NCBI GenBank assembly: GCA_046350555.1
Contig: JAXMAF010000021.1
Coordinates: 21,104 to 85,103, forward strand
From: JAXMAF01 sp046350555
Lineage (GTDB): Bacteria; Planctomycetota; Phycisphaerae; Phycisphaerales; SM1A02
Length of the DNA: 64,000 nt
Reading direction: 5' to 3'
The position numbers were made by a program, and so were the translations under genes. The notes beneath the pieces were generated by a model. The model saw nothing but the letters and a program-made list of their open reading frames with translations. It did not search any database and had not been told where the DNA came from. Positions 17,211-26,436 of this stretch are shown one piece after another (within the stretch, counting starts at the first letter, position 1; every line of letters starts with the position of its first letter).

Positions 17211-18164
17211 TCATCCCAGCCATCGTCCGCCATCGAGCCGGATGACGGTGCCGGTCACGTAGCCCGCTTCGAGCACGAGCCAACGCACCATGGCGGCCGC
17301 GTCCTCCGGCGTGCCGGGTCGCTCGAGCGGCACCCGCGCCTCGTACGCGCGGCGCTCCTCGTCGGGCGTCCGCTCCGGCCACGCCACGACGCCGGGCGCG
17401 ATGGCGTTCACGCGAACGCGCGGCGCCAGCTCGCGCGCGAGGCATTCGACCATCTGCGTGAGCGCCGCCTTGCTCATCGCGTAGGCCGCGTATCGCCGCC
17501 GCGGTCGGCCAAGGACATGGATGTCGGAGAAGCAGACGACGGCGCCACCGTGGGCCAGGATCGATCGCCGAAGAGGACCCGCCGCCGCCTGCGTGAGCAT
17601 CAGCGGCGCAAGCGCATTGACCTGGAAGTGCATGAGGGCGTCGCTCGCGGCAATCGCCCCGAAGGGGGTCTCCCCATAGCTGCCCGCGTTGTGGACGAGC
17701 GCATCGATCCTGGCCAGCGCGGCGAGGCGAGCGCACGCCGATTCAAGCTGGGCGGCGTCGTCCAGCGCGAGCTCGAGCAGCTCGACGGCGACCTCGTGTC
17801 CCGCGGCGTGGCCGGCGTTCCGCGCCGCCTCCGCGGTCGCCGCGATCGCTTCGCGACGTCGCGACGTCGCCGCCGGATCGTGGCGCGCGGCTGGATCGTG
17901 GCGCGCAGCCGGATCGGTCCCGCGCGCGCCGACACCGCTTCGCCACGTGAGCAGCAGGTCGAATCCATGACGGGCGAGCTCCGCCGCCGTGGCCGCGCCG
18001 ACGCGCCGCGACGCGCCGGTGATCACCGCAAGCGGACGCGCAGCACCCGAGCCCGCGCCGTCGGCGCCTGGCGATCGCCCGCGTCGGGCGTTCTCGGAGT
18101 CGGCGCCACGCGGTCCATCGGCGCCGGTCTCGCCATCGCGCCGTGCATCGCCGCCGGTCGTCAC
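17211..18164 (-). CDS. Short-chain dehydrogenase/reductase
   Basis: NAD(P)-dependent SDR of 317 residues. GTG start at 18164 overlaps the stop of the upstream small membrane protein gene (GTGA, 18161-18164). After a 44-residue low-complexity N-terminal extension the Rossmann core begins with LAVITGASRRVGAATAAELA (TG-x3-RRVG, a pteridine-reductase-like cofactor motif). Then follow LVHNAGSYGETPFG (NAG), the active-site pair Y-x3-K in YAAYAMSKAALTQ, and the C-terminal INAPG-like VRVNAIAPGVVAWPE and GYVTGTVIRLDGG. The RR at the cofactor loop suggests NADPH and resembles FolM/PTR1 enzymes, so dihydropteridine reduction is possible, but substrate is not proven. A loop after strand 2 is expanded by an 18-bp tandem repeat. 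Confidence 0.85.
   Translation of the reverse strand: MTTGGDARRDGETGADGPRGADSENARRGRSPGADGAGSGAARPLAVITGASRRVGAATAAELARHGFDLLLTWRSGVGARGTDPAARHDPAARHDPAATSRRREAIAATAEAARNAGHAAGHEVAVELLELALDDAAQLESACARLAALARIDALVHNAGSYGETPFGAIAASDALMHFQVNALAPLMLTQAAAGPLRRSILAHGGAVVCFSDIHVLGRPRRRYAAYAMSKAALTQMVECLARELAPRVRVNAIAPGVVAWPERTPDEERRAYEARVPLERPGTPEDAAAMVRWLVLEAGYVTGTVIRLDGGRWLG
17875..17928 (-). repeat. 18-bp in-frame tandem repeat, 3 units
   Basis: Three imperfect 18-bp units beginning GGATCG on the plus strand; on the coding strand they give repeats of the hexapeptide DPAARH in a loop of the SDR protein after its second beta strand. The loop lies where SDR enzymes distinguish NAD from NADP, so length change here could matter. 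Confidence 0.85.
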
Positions 18165-18427
18165 GAGGGCGGTCTCCGGCCGGGTGCGTCGAACGGTTCC
18201 GCTCGGCGGCCCGCCTCGGTCCACGGATCGGGCAGCGCGCTCGAGTCGTCGGAGCGCCGCGCGGCGCCGTCGATGCGGCGGCGACGGACGAACATGAGCA
18301 GGATCACGGCGAGCAGGAACGCCCCGAGCAACGACGCCGTCGCCGCGAAGATGTTGACGTATCGGCCGACGGCCGATGGATCCGGCGCCGCGGCGGCGGA
18401 CAACGATTCGAGCACGGCTGCTGGCAT
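18161..18427 (-). CDS. Small single-helix membrane protein, 88 aa
   Basis: Not recognised as a named family. ATG at 18427 gives MPAAVLESLSAAAAPDPSAV, then one hydrophobic helix at about 24-47 (YVNIFAATASLLGAFLLAVI) followed by an RRRR stop-transfer cluster and a proline- and charge-rich cytoplasmic tail. Orientation by the positive-inside rule is N-out, C-in. The stop codon overlaps the start of the SDR gene, so the two are probably translated together. Divergent from the AsmA-like gene 63 bases away. Confidence 0.6.
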   Translation of the reverse strand: MPAAVLESLSAAAAPDPSAVGRYVNIFAATASLLGAFLLAVILLMFVRRRRIDGAARRSDDSSALPDPWTEAGRRAEPFDAPGRRPPS

Positions 18428-18490
18428 GGAAGGCAGTGTACGTGAAGGCGCGCATTGGGCGCGTGCGCCGGCCACCGTACCATTCCGCTC

Positions 18491-21400
18491 ATGTCGACCG
18501 AAGCGAATGCGAGCTCGACTTCGCCGCGCCCCCGCGCACGAAGCCGCCGTTCGCGGCTCGTTCGACTTGGTGCGATCCTGGTCGGGCTTGCGCTGCTGGC
18601 CGCGGCGGGCATCTACGTGCTGACGCGGCCGACAATCCTCGCCCGGGTCGTCGCGTGGCAGGTCGGTCGGCACCTCGGCGGCGACGTCTCGATCGCGCGC
18701 ATCGATGCCCTCGGCAACGGGCGGTACCGGGTGCAAGGATTGACGATCGATGCGCCCGGCTGGTCCGGACCGTCGAGCCGGATCGCGACCATCGACGATC
18801 TCGTCGTGACGCTCGATCCGGACCGGTTGCAGCGACTCTCCATCGACGTGCTCGAGGTCGAGGTGCGCCGCGCCGTGCTGAGCGTCGCCGAACGGAGCGA
18901 CGATCCGGGCGCATTCACCATCGACGCGCTGGCGGAGTCGCGGCGCTTCCCAGCCGCACCCTCCTCGGCTGCTCCTTCACGACGTCACGTGCGAGATGGG
19001 TGTCGCCGGGCGCCAACGGCTCGTTCACCGAGTCCGGACGCACGCGCTTCGCCGGCGCGCTGCTGCCCGAGGACGACGCGCCGGGATGGTTCACGGTCGT
19101 GCTCGACGAAACGACGGGCCCCGACGGCCCGCCGACGCCCGACGGAATCCGCGTGCGCGGCCGCTTCAACGAACTTTCGCTGGAGCATCGCGTCCACCTC
19201 GGGCGGCTGCGCCTGGACGACCGACTGCGCGGGCTCTGTCCGATCCAGGTGCGCGAGTGGTGGACGCGGCTGGCGCTCGACGGCGAGATCGAGGGCGCCG
19301 ACACGAGCTGGACCGAAGGCACCTCGCCGCGCCTCGAGCTGACCGTCGCCGACACCGGGCTCACGCTGCCGGTCGACTCGGGCACGCCGTGGGTGCGGCT
19401 GCGCGAGGGGCGCACCGAACCGACCGACGGACATCCGCGGCTGCGCGTCTTCCACGGCGTGATCAGCCTCGACGGGAACGCCCTGGAGTTCCGGCAGCTT
19501 CGCGGCAACGTGACCGGAACCGACACCGGCGTCACGCTCGTGGGCATCCCGTTCCAGCTCGACTTCTCCATGCCTGCGCTGCCCGCGTTCAACTGGGCCG
19601 ATCGCTCGCGCTGGCTGGACGAGACGCTGGCGACGGCGGCGTTCACCATGGACTTCGAGCTCCAGGAGTTCCGCGCGCCACCCGTCGGCCCCGGCGCCGC
19701 GATCGTGGCGCCCGAACCCGGAAACGAATCCGTGGCCCGGACCGAGCGCGACATCGCCGGCATCGTGGACAACGCCCGCGCCGCGGGCGCCGTGGCGTTG
19801 CCGTTCGCCGTCGCCGACATCATGGCGGCGATGCACATGACCGACTGGCGCATCAACATCGAGCTCCAGGTGGCCCGCGCCGAGCCCACGCGCCGCGACG
19901 ATCGATCGCTCGAGGCGGCGCCGCTCACCTGGTCCGGCAAGGCGCTCGTCGCCAAAGCGTCGATGACCTACGAGAAGTTCGCGTACCCGCTGCACGACGT
20001 GCGCGCCTTTCTCACCTTCGACGACTCGCGGGTCGCGGTCGAGTCGTTCCAGGGGACGGGACCGAACGGCGGCGACGTGCTCGTGCGCGGCCAGCTCGCA
20101 CCGCCGGGACCCGGCGCCGGATTCGACCTTCAGGTGATCGGCCGCGGCATCCCGCTGGACCACGACCTGATCGAGGCCCTGCCCATGGAGCCGCGCCGCG
20201 CGGTGCGCGCCCTCGTGCACGCCTCCTCGTGGGAGCGACTGGTGCGGAGCGGTCGGATCCCGCGCGAGGAAGCCCCGTCCGCCGCCGATGCCGGCGAGGC
20301 CCAGCCGGTCGGCGAGCTGGCGGCGCTTCGCGCCGAACGACTGCGCCTGCTCGCGGCGGAACAGTCCGGACCCAGCGGCGCGCCGGGCGACGAGCCCGAC
20401 GACGAGGAGGACGACTCGGAGCGCCGGCGCGGGCCTCGCCGAGATCGAGCGGCCCTCAGGCTCGCCGACTGGCGGCTTGGCGGCACCATCGACCTCGACG
20501 TCTCGGTGCATCGCAGCCGGGCCACGACCAGCACCTCGAGGAACGCGGCACCATCGACCTCGCCGGGACGACGGGCGTCTTCGACGAGTTCCCGTATCCC
20601 TTCCACGTCGAGCGCGGGCACATCCTGCTCGCTCCCGACGTCGTCCGCATCCCCGAACCGGGAATCGAACTGCGGACGGCGGGCGGCGGCAAGGGACGGA
20701 TCACTGGCGAATTCGAGTTTCCGAAGATCGACGGACGCCGGGTGCTTCGTCCCGACGTGCGCATCGTCGTCGCGGACGATCACGTCAATCCCCTCCTCCT
20801 CGCCGCCATCCCTCCCGGCAAGGCGCAGTTGCAGCGGTTCGCGGCATCGGACCCGCCCCGTGATTGGCCAGGCGAGGCCCGAGGCGGGCGAGCTGCTCGA
20901 GTCCGCCGGACTGCACGGCGATCTCTCCTGCCGCGCATCGATCGACGCCGGGCCGGCGAACCAGGTCGCGTGGAACGTCGTGGTCTCCCTCGAGGACGGG
21001 CGCGCCCGCCCTGACGCGGGCCATCGACGCCATGCTCTCCGAGCAGGACTTCGCTGGCCGCCGCAGCTCGCCCTCGACCGGCTGGCGGCGACGGTCGGCA
21101 TCGATGCGGCGGCGCGTCGAGATCGATGGCGTGACCGGCTTGGTCGAGCGCGCGGGCGTCGCGGGCCGCGCGTCCATCGAACTCTCCGAGAACGCCCCGG
21201 GCAGCACGTTCGACGTCACGGTGAGCGGCCTCGCCATGGCGCCGTGGATGATCGACCTCGCGCCCGATTCGTCGCGCGAGCGCCTCCGTTCGCTCTGGGC
21301 GCGCTACGACCCGACCGGCGATGTCGATGTGCGCCTCCAGGGGCTGGTCGCGCCCAACGAACCGGCCGAGGTCGCGATGGACGTCGCCCCACGCCGCCTC

Positions 21401-23130
21401 GACGCCCGTCTCGGCGGAACGCGGGTCGCCATGAGGGGCTCGGCGGCGACATTCGCACCAACCTGCGGACCGTCTCGCTGCGCGACCTCGAGCTGGGGCT
21501 CGCGACGAACGGCGAGCCCAACGGGACGCTCTCGCTCCACGGCACGATCCAGACCGCCGGCGACGGCACCGGCGCCATCGGGGGCGCTCGGACCGACGCT
21601 CGCTTCGAGTGTCCGATGATCGAGGAGGCGCTGAGCCGCGATCGGACTCGAGAACGTGCGCGCCTCGCCCGCGATCTCGATCCGCACGGCGGCTTCGACG
21701 CCCGCTTCGAGGCGACGCTCCTTCCGGGAATGGAGCTTGGCGCGCACGCCCTGACGGTCCTGCCGCGGCAGGTCGATCTCACCATCAAGGAGAACCGCTG
21801 CGGCTGGCGTTCGATCAGCGCCCGAGGTCGTCGCCCGCGATCGACGGCTGGAGATGGAAGGTTGCCGCGGCACCATCGACACCGGCCATTTCGACGTGGC
21901 CGGCTCGCTGCTCTGGTCCACGGACCCGACGGGCGAGCTCGGCTGAAGCTCGACAGCCGGCCTTCACCCCGCGCTTCGCGGGCTGCTCACCGACGACGCC
22001 CGCGCCGGGCCGACCGGATCGAGCTGGAGGTCACGGGTCTCGTCTCATGCGACGGCACCATCCGATTCGAGGGCGGTGGTCCCGTCGCCGCGGATGGCGG
22101 CGCGCCCGACGCGACGACGCGCCTGCGCTTCGACGGCCGGCTGGAAGTCGACCGCGCCGCATTCAAGGCCGGGCTCGCCTTCGACGACGTGCGCGGCGCC
22201 GTCGTCATCGCCGCGGCTGGCGCCGGCGCGGGACGGCCTCCCCTGTTCGAGCTCGAGTCCGAGCTGGACACGATGCGCGTCGCCGGGCGTCGCGTCGCCG
22301 AGCCGCGCGGGCGCATGCAGCTCGAGCCCGATGGCACGACCTTCCGGCTGGACTCCCTGAGCGGCGAGTTCTTCGGCGGCATGGCCGAGGTGCAGGGGCG
22401 CTTCGCGACGGCCGGAAGCCGCGAGTACTCGCTGCGCCTGGCGATGGCGGGCGTGGACCTGGCCGGCCTCTCGCGCGCCGAGACGACGAACCCGGCCATC
22501 CCGCCCGAGGGTTCGCCCGAGCTGCCCGCGGCGGACGTCGTGCTCCCGTCCCAGCCGGGGAACGGCGCTGGAAGCGGCGCCACTTCGGCGGGAACCGTGG
22601 TCGGACGGATCGATGCCCGGCTCGACGTGGGCGGCGTGAGCGGCGACGAGGGCAGCCGGCGAGGGCGCGGCGCGGTGCGCATCCGCGATGCGCGGGTCGC
22701 CGACATGCCGCTGACGCTGCGGCTGGTGCAGCTCTCCCAGCTCATGCTTCCGCTGCGGGCCAGCCTGCCGATGGCCGACGTCCGCTTCTTCATCCTCGGC
22801 GAGACGTTGACCTTCGAGCAGCTCGAGCTGCAATGCGACACGCTCCGCCTCATCGGCGAAGAGACCATGAACATCCCCTCGATGAGCCTCTCGACGCGCT
22901 TCTCGCCGCGCGGGACGCTGGTCCTCGTAAGCGACCTCATGCAACCGTTGACCGGCAGCCTCTTCGTGATCGACGTCACCGGACCGCTCGGCAACCCGCA
23001 GGCGAACGTCGTCCCGCTGCCGGTGCTGGAGGCGATCGTTCCGCGGACCCTGCGCCACGAGGCGGCGTCGTCCTTCTCCTCGGGGGATCGCACCGAGCTT
23101 CGGCCGCTCGCCCCGGAGCGGCGGCCATGA
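18491..23130 (+). pseudogene. AsmA-like / DUF3971-type envelope protein, multiply frameshifted
   Basis: ATG at 18491 starts MSTEANASSTSPRPR, a basic tail, a membrane helix (LGAILVGLALLAAAGIYVLT) and the AsmA-type opening IARVDALGNGRYRVQGL-like strand. The C-terminal 400 residues (22,000-23,130) resemble the end of AsmA/YhdP proteins, including LSGEFFGGMAEVQGRF and PLTGSLFVIDVTGPLGNPQ. Such proteins bridge inner and outer membranes and carry phospholipid. No single frame covers the gene: coherent protein moves between frames near 18,950-19,015, 20,520, 20,870, 21,010, 21,050, 21,110, 21,440, and at least twice between 21,805 and 22,000. Codon use stays normal in each coherent piece. Either a decaying gene or local indel errors. 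Its stop overlaps the next start (ATGA). Confidence 0.7.
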
Positions 23131-24233
23131 CGGCGCCGCGCCGGCCGCGCCGGCCCTTCGACGACATCGACGCCGCGGCCGCGGAGCTGCTCGCGCGGCT
23201 CGGTCATGGTCCAGCGACACCGGAGGGACGTTCCGCGGAAGGCGCCGCGCGACGCGACGGCGCGACGACGGCGGCCGGCATCGAGGAACGCCTGGCCGCC
23301 GAGATGATCCGCACCGCGGTGAAGCTCCTGCGCGACGGCGCCGACGTCGGACAACTGAAGCTCGTCAGCGCCGCGATGAAGGAGATGCGCCACGCGTACC
23401 GCATCTTCGGACGCTACCGCGAGCGACGGAAGATCTCGATCTTCGGCTCGGCGCGCACGCCGCCGGACCACCCCGACTACGCCGCGGCGAGGGAGTTCGG
23501 GCGCCTCATCGCGCAGGCGGGCTGGATGGCCATCACCGGCGCCGGCCAGGGCATCATGCAGGCCGGACACGAAGGTCCGCAGCGCGACGCCAGCTTCGGA
23601 CTCTCCATCCGCCTTCCGTTCGAGACGACGGCCAACGAGGTGATCGAGGGCGATCCGAAGCACATCTCGTTCCGCTACTTCTTCACCCGCAAGCTCATGT
23701 TCCTCAGCCACTCCGACGCCGTGGCGGTCTTCCCCGGCGGCTTCGGGACGCACGACGAGCTCTTCGAGGCGCTCACGCTGGTGCAGACCGGCAAGAGCGG
23801 CATCGTCCCGATCGTGTTGATCGAAGGCCATCACGCCGACGGACCGCGCGGTTACTGGCCCGACTGGAACTCGTTCGTCGCCGACCACCTCCTCTCCAAC
23901 GGCTGGATCAGCCCGGAGGACCTGCGGCTCTACCACATCGCCGCGAGCGTCGACGACGCCGTCGCCCACGTGCTCCGCTTCTACCGGCGCTTCCATTCGT
24001 CGCGCTACGTCAACGACCGCCTCGTTCTCCGGCTGCGCGAGCCGCTCGCGCCGGCGCAGGTCGCGGCGCTCGATGCCGAGTTCGCGCCGCTCGTCGAATC
24101 GGGCCGATTCGAGCAGGGCGCGGCCCTTCCCGAGGAGACCGACCACCTCGGCCTGCCGCGGCTGCACTTCCATCACACGCGCCGCCAGTACGGGCTCGTG
24201 CGGGCGCTGATCGATCGCGTCAATTCGTTCTGA
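23127..24233 (+). CDS. LOG-family (TIGR00730-like) Rossmann protein, 368 aa
   Basis: The core (about residues 105-300) has the LOG family hallmarks: ISIFGSARTPPDHPDY, AGWMAITGAGQGIMQAGHEG, and the nucleotide motif AVFPGGFGTHDELFEALTLVQ (P-G-G-x-G-T-x-x-E). Many members are cytokinin riboside phosphate hydrolases or related nucleotide N-glycosidases; others have unclear roles. This one is longer than the 190-residue plant type because it has a 100-residue helical N-terminal domain (EMIRTAVKLLRDGADVGQLK) and a 90-residue C-terminal extension, a layout seen in bacterial long LOG proteins. The start is inside the AsmA-like stop codon, implying the two were expressed together. Confidence 0.85.
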   Translation: MTAPRRPRRPFDDIDAAAAELLARLGHGPATPEGRSAEGAARRDGATTAAGIEERLAAEMIRTAVKLLRDGADVGQLKLVSAAMKEMRHAYRIFGRYRERRKISIFGSARTPPDHPDYAAAREFGRLIAQAGWMAITGAGQGIMQAGHEGPQRDASFGLSIRLPFETTANEVIEGDPKHISFRYFFTRKLMFLSHSDAVAVFPGGFGTHDELFEALTLVQTGKSGIVPIVLIEGHHADGPRGYWPDWNSFVADHLLSNGWISPEDLRLYHIAASVDDAVAHVLRFYRRFHSSRYVNDRLVLRLREPLAPAQVAALDAEFAPLVESGRFEQGAALPEETDHLGLPRLHFHHTRRQYGLVRALIDRVNSF

Positions 24234-24267
24234 TGGCCGCTGCGGCCCGCCAGTATGATCCACGTCG

Positions 24268-25392
24268 ATGCGCGCCGTCGCGGCCATCCTCGTCCTCGTG
24301 GGCCTCGCGGCCTCGTCGTGCGGCACCGGTTCGGAGTCCGCATCGTCGTCGGACGCCGTGCCCGCCCGTCCACCCACGCCCTCGGCCGGAGCCCTCTCGT
24401 CGCTCATGGCGGCGGACAACGGGCTCGAGGTGCGCAAGTGGGTGGTCCAGGACGATGCGCCGCGCATCGCCGAGGCGCTTCGCCACTACGGCGCACCGGT
24501 CGACGATCCCGCCCTCGAGGCGGACCTGGCGCGCAACGGATTCACCCTGGTGCGCGTCGACCAGGCCGACGTCGAGGCCCTGCTCCAGGAGATCGGCCCG
24601 GCGCTGAGCGACATGCGGAGCTGGCACGGCCAGGCGCCGCGCTGGCGCGAGCTCGTGCGACACGGGGCGCGCGACTCGATCGCCGCCGTGGTGGACGGGC
24701 GGGTGCGCGTCTTCTCCGACGGAGCCGTCTCGTTCGTGGCCCGGGCGTGGACGCTGCCGATGGAGGACGGCGCCATCATGCAGCTCGAGATGCGCAGCGA
24801 GTTCGAGATGGTCGCGCGCGGCTACCGCGACCTCGTCCGCGCCGAGGTGCCGCGCGGCGAGACGCTTCCTCCCGGGACCATCGAGCTGGAGGTGGGCGTT
24901 GGCGAGGCGTGGGTGATGACGTGCATCACCCCGCGCGACACGATGCCCCCAACCGACGAGGCGACGAAGGCGACCGACTCCAGGGGAACTGGTTCGAAGG
25001 GAACTCATTCAACGGGAACTGGCGCAAAGGGAAGCGCTTCGAAGGAGACCGGCTCGAAGGCTCCTGCTGCGCGATCCGGCGACTCGAAGGCGCCATCGGC
25101 CCGCGGTCCCGTTCCCGACGACGCCGTCTTCGGTCCGGACACGCAGCTTCCCCAGACGCTGGGGCAGATGCTCTTCGCGAGCGACGTTCCCGCCACGCGC
25201 ACGCTGCTGGTCTTCGTCGCCAAGCTTCCCTCGGCGTCGGCGACGCTCGCGCCGCACGGCCTCGCTCCGCCTCCGTCGGACGCGCCGGGGGACGCGCCGG
25301 CGGGTCCGACGGCCGATCCGCCAGGCGGCGCACCCGACGACGCGCCACCGCTCGAGGACGATCCCGAGCGCCTTCCGCCCGGCGAACACTGA
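24268..25392 (+). CDS. Uncharacterised lipoprotein with pentapeptide-repeat linker, 374 aa
   Basis: ATG at 24268. Lipoprotein signal MRAVAAILVLVGLAASSC with lipobox ASSC and Cys18 as the lipidated residue. Residues about 45-220 form a folded domain of unknown family (VRKWVVQDDAPRIAEALRHY, GFTLVRVDQADVEALLQEI, MQLEMRSEFEMVARGYRDLV). Then comes a 30-residue serine-glycine-lysine linker coded by a 15-bp repeat, a second short domain (TLGQMLFASDVPATRTLLVF) and a proline-aspartate-rich tail. It lies 34 bases after the LOG gene and 15 bases before pssA. No enzyme motif seen; probably anchored in the inner or outer membrane. Confidence 0.7.
   Translation: MRAVAAILVLVGLAASSCGTGSESASSSDAVPARPPTPSAGALSSLMAADNGLEVRKWVVQDDAPRIAEALRHYGAPVDDPALEADLARNGFTLVRVDQADVEALLQEIGPALSDMRSWHGQAPRWRELVRHGARDSIAAVVDGRVRVFSDGAVSFVARAWTLPMEDGAIMQLEMRSEFEMVARGYRDLVRAEVPRGETLPPGTIELEVGVGEAWVMTCITPRDTMPPTDEATKATDSRGTGSKGTHSTGTGAKGSASKETGSKAPAARSGDSKAPSARGPVPDDAVFGPDTQLPQTLGQMLFASDVPATRTLLVFVAKLPSASATLAPHGLAPPPSDAPGDAPAGPTADPPGGAPDDAPPLEDDPERLPPGEH
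24982..25071 (+). repeat. 15-bp in-frame tandem repeat, 6 units
   Basis: Six imperfect 15-bp units of the form AAGGGAACTGGTTCG code for RGTGS, KGTHS, TGTGA, KGSAS, KETGS and KAPAA. Local A content is clearly above the flanks. The array forms a linker in the lipoprotein. Confidence 0.92.
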
Positions 25393-25407
25393 CCGCCCCG
25401 CAGCGAC

Positions 25408-26409
25408 GTGCTCCACAACTCGCTCCAACGTCATCGCGTCGGCCCGATTCGTTCGCTCCTGCGCCGAAGGCGACGGCGCACGCCGCCGATGTCGGTGCTG
25501 CCGACGCTGATGACCCTCGGCAACCTGATCTGCGGCTTCGCCGCGATCCACTACGCGTCGAAGTCGCTTGACACCACGGGTGTCTTCGGGTGGCCGACGC
25601 TCGCACTGGCCGGCGCACTCGTCTTCCTCGGGATGTTCTTCGACGCCATCGACGGCTCCGTCGCGCGGCTGACGCGCTCGACGAGCGATCTCGGTGCGCA
25701 GCTCGACTCGCTCTCCGACGTGGTCACCTTCGGCGTCGCGCCGGCGTTCATGATGCTGCGCCTGGTGAGCCAGTACGTCGGGCCGACCGCGACGCCGGAC
25801 GTGACGATCCTGTCGCCCGACGCCGACACCGCCTGGGGGCGAATCGTCTGGGGCGTCGCGGCGGTCTACATCTGCTGCACGGCGCTTCGGCTGGCGCGCT
25901 TCAACGTCGAGACGCCATCGGCCTCGGCCGAGGATCACCGCTACTTCCGCGGGCTGCCTTCGCCCGGCGCCGGCGGCACAGTCGCCAGCCTGATCGTGCT
26001 GCACCAGCACCTTGCCGACACGCGCTATGCCGCCGGCGAGACGCCTGCGTTCGAGCGCTGGACCGCCCTGGGCATCCCCGCGGTCACGCTGCTCTGCGCC
26101 ATCGGCATGGTCTCGACGATGCGCTACAGCCATCTCGTGAACCGACTGCTGCGCGGCCGGCTCGACTTCAACATGATCGTCCGGCTCGTGGTGCCGACGC
26201 TGCTCGCCTTCTGGTGGTTCCGGTTCCAGGCGACGCTCGCCGTCGCGTTCACCGCCTACGCCGTCAGCGGACCGCTGCGATGGGCCTGGCTGATCACGAG
26301 GCGACGAAACACCGCGACACCCGCACCACGGGACCGAGAGCCATCGCCCGCCCCCCCACGCGACCACGAAGCGCCAACCACCCCACCCCAAGCGCCCACC
26401 CACCAGTAA
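25408..26409 (+). CDS. pssA: CDP-diacylglycerol--serine O-phosphatidyltransferase
   Basis: Makes phosphatidylserine at the inner membrane. The CDP-alcohol phosphotransferase signature D-G-x2-A-R-x8-G-x3-D-x3-D is present as DGSVARLTRSTSDLGAQLDS plus LSD. About eight hydrophobic segments follow the MTLGNLICGFAAIHYASKSL start typical of the type II bacterial enzyme. GTG at 25408 gives 333 residues with a basic N-terminus; an internal ATG at 25489 (MSVLPTLMTLGNLICGFAA) is an alternative and gives 306. The C-terminal tail of 30 residues is proline-rich and ends in the stop codon of a heptamer repeat. No phosphatidylserine decarboxylase gene is adjacent. Confidence 0.92.
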   Translation: MLHNSLQRHRVGPIRSLLRRRRRRTPPMSVLPTLMTLGNLICGFAAIHYASKSLDTTGVFGWPTLALAGALVFLGMFFDAIDGSVARLTRSTSDLGAQLDSLSDVVTFGVAPAFMMLRLVSQYVGPTATPDVTILSPDADTAWGRIVWGVAAVYICCTALRLARFNVETPSASAEDHRYFRGLPSPGAGGTVASLIVLHQHLADTRYAAGETPAFERWTALGIPAVTLLCAIGMVSTMRYSHLVNRLLRGRLDFNMIVRLVVPTLLAFWWFRFQATLAVAFTAYAVSGPLRWAWLITRRRNTATPAPRDREPSPAPPRDHEAPTTPPQAPTHQ

Positions 26410-26419
26410 CCAGTAACCA
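26403..26419. repeat. Short GTAACCA-type repeat at the pssA stop
   Basis: About two and a half copies of the heptamer seen at 6408 (here in phase CCAGTAA) lie over the pssA TAA (26407-26409), 18 bases before trpB. Same position relative to genes as the murC copy: on the stop of the upstream gene, just before the next start. Confidence 0.85.
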
Positions 26420-26436
26420 CGCCCCCCGTCCCCCCC

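Noticed and set aside
19030..19200. Separate small genes in the alternative frames of the AsmA-like region
   Set aside because: They have no own starts or ribosome sites and join into one protein when frames are combined.
18491..22000. Programmed ribosomal frameshifting in the AsmA-like gene
   Set aside because: Too many sites, in both directions, without slippery heptamers or a common structure.
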